Source: Arthrobacter sp. D5-1
GTDB taxonomy: Bacteria > Actinomycetota > Actinomycetes > Actinomycetales > Micrococcaceae
Direction of reading: 5' to 3'
DNA: 64,000 bases
NCBI RefSeq assembly: GCF_017357425.1
Contig: NZ_CP014571.1
Location: 3,286,001-3,350,000, forward strand
In this document: in pieces, positions 63,488 through 64,000 of the stretch
How the letters are laid out: each line of letters starts with the position of its first letter
How positions within the stretch are numbered: the stretch's first letter is position 1
The notes under the pieces: model-generated
The model's database searches: none
Told to the model about the DNA's origin: nothing
The model's input: the letters and a program-made list of their open reading frames with translations, nothing else
Position numbers and translations under genes: made by a program

Positions 63488-64000
63488 ATGCCTCACGCAC
63501 CGCAGGAACAGATCGCCCCCTTGCTGACCACTGAAGGATGGGAACTCCTGGCCTCCTTGGGGCCCTACCGCGAGGCCGATGCTTTCAGCACCAACGCGGA
63601 TCTCCGCAAAGCCGGCCACTCCGCCGAATTGGTGGCCGCAGTCCTGACGCAATCACGGTTGCGTACCCGAGCCGAGGCAAAGTTCGGCGAGTTCGCGCGG
63701 CAAATGCTGTTCACCCAGGCAGGCTTGGAGCAGGCCACACGGTTGAACGTCGCAGCCCGGCATGCCGAACGCTTCGCCAAGGCCGGCATTTCCCATGTGG
63801 CCGACCTCGGATGTGGCCTCGGCGCCGATTCCATGGCGATGGCGTCCATGGACATCTCAGTGACAGCCGTTGAAATGGATGAAACCACCGCTGCCTGCGC
63901 CACCATCAACCTCATCCCGTTCCCGCACGCCACCGTGGTGCACTCGGATGCCACGTCCGTGGAGCTGGACGGGATCGACGGCGTGTGGCTGGATCCTGCA
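63488..64000 (+). CDS. Class I SAM-dependent methyltransferase, 5' part (gene runs off the window)
   Basis: The first 171 codons of a methyltransferase. The N-terminal helical region (1-95) begins PHAPQEQIAPLLTTEGWELLASLGPY and carries THUMP-associated features. The SAM-binding loop is VADLGCGLGADSMAM near residue 105, followed by an acidic VEMDE segment and an ending at GVWLDP that fits motif IV. The catalytic and substrate portion lies beyond the window. It is divergent from the small membrane protein. Confidence 0.85.
   Translation, partial: MPHAPQEQIAPLLTTEGWELLASLGPYREADAFSTNADLRKAGHSAELVAAVLTQSRLRTRAEAKFGEFARQMLFTQAGLEQATRLNVAARHAERFAKAGISHVADLGCGLGADSMAMASMDISVTAVEMDETTAACATINLIPFPHATVVHSDATSVELDGIDGVWLDPA

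Overview
The window is a 64 kb stretch of high-GC actinobacterial chromosome. It is densely packed, with 60 protein genes (two cut by the window edges), one tRNA-Ala and no gene-free stretch longer than about 250 bases. Gene content points to the Micrococcaceae, most likely an Arthrobacter or Paenarthrobacter relative: CIRCE-controlled groES-groEL, a guaB/guaB3/guaA set, a probable SepX/GlpR divisome protein beside galU and a RimJ-type acetyltransferase, an FmdB-SAF pair after 5-formyl-THF cyclo-ligase, frequent GTG starts and many ATGA/GTGA overlaps. The genus is inferred from content only. I saw no insertion sequences, prophage, CRISPR array or replication origin; this looks like core chromosome.

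Layout. 0-6.5 kb: housekeeping genes ychF (partial), rmuC, ispH, a membrane protein, xseA-xseB and a PPK2 kinase. 6.5-11.5 kb: an alanine-type aminotransferase and a four-gene betaine/osmolyte ABC importer operon chained by start/stop overlaps behind a clear promoter. 11.5-20.7 kb: rsgA, NUDIX, GH35 beta-galactosidase, pirin, a BadF/BadG-type sugar kinase, nitronate monooxygenase and a divergent LysR/MFS pair. 20.7-27.1 kb: a TMEM175-type channel, two Lrp regulators around an MFS exporter, a DUF1761 protein, corA-zapE and ferritin. 27.1-31.1 kb: a probable operon PadR-UbiB-like kinase-Usp-crcB-crcB, then tRNA-Ala(CGC). 31.1-36.5 kb: galU-acetyltransferase-SepX/GlpR-like-epimerase, and divergently 5-FCL, FmdB and a SAF-domain protein.

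36.5-52 kb: a 1387-residue degenerate superfamily-1 helicase fused to a putative nuclease, then guaA, DUF3817, SURF1, a PTS IIA protein, glpD, guaB3, a coupled small ORF plus membrane protein, an ABC exporter and guaB. 52-58.9 kb: two tandem membrane acyltransferases with SGNH domains, a DUF389 protein, a flavin monooxygenase preceded by a perfect 17-bp tandem repeat, and a PQ-loop-like protein. 59-64 kb: a LuxR regulator, groEL, groES, a small membrane protein and the 5' part of a methyltransferase.

The strongest lead for something undescribed is the helicase-nuclease fusion at 36534-40697. Its Walker A lysine is glutamine, its Walker B acid pair is Asp-Ala and its motif III is altered, while motif VI and the C-terminal nuclease-type residues (D1170, E1195, D1197) remain. 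Secondary leads are the PadR operon with three AACGATA repeats spaced exactly 10 bp and two fluoride-channel genes without a visible riboswitch, a terminator-like hairpin between groES and groEL, and the 17-bp tandem repeat before the monooxygenase.
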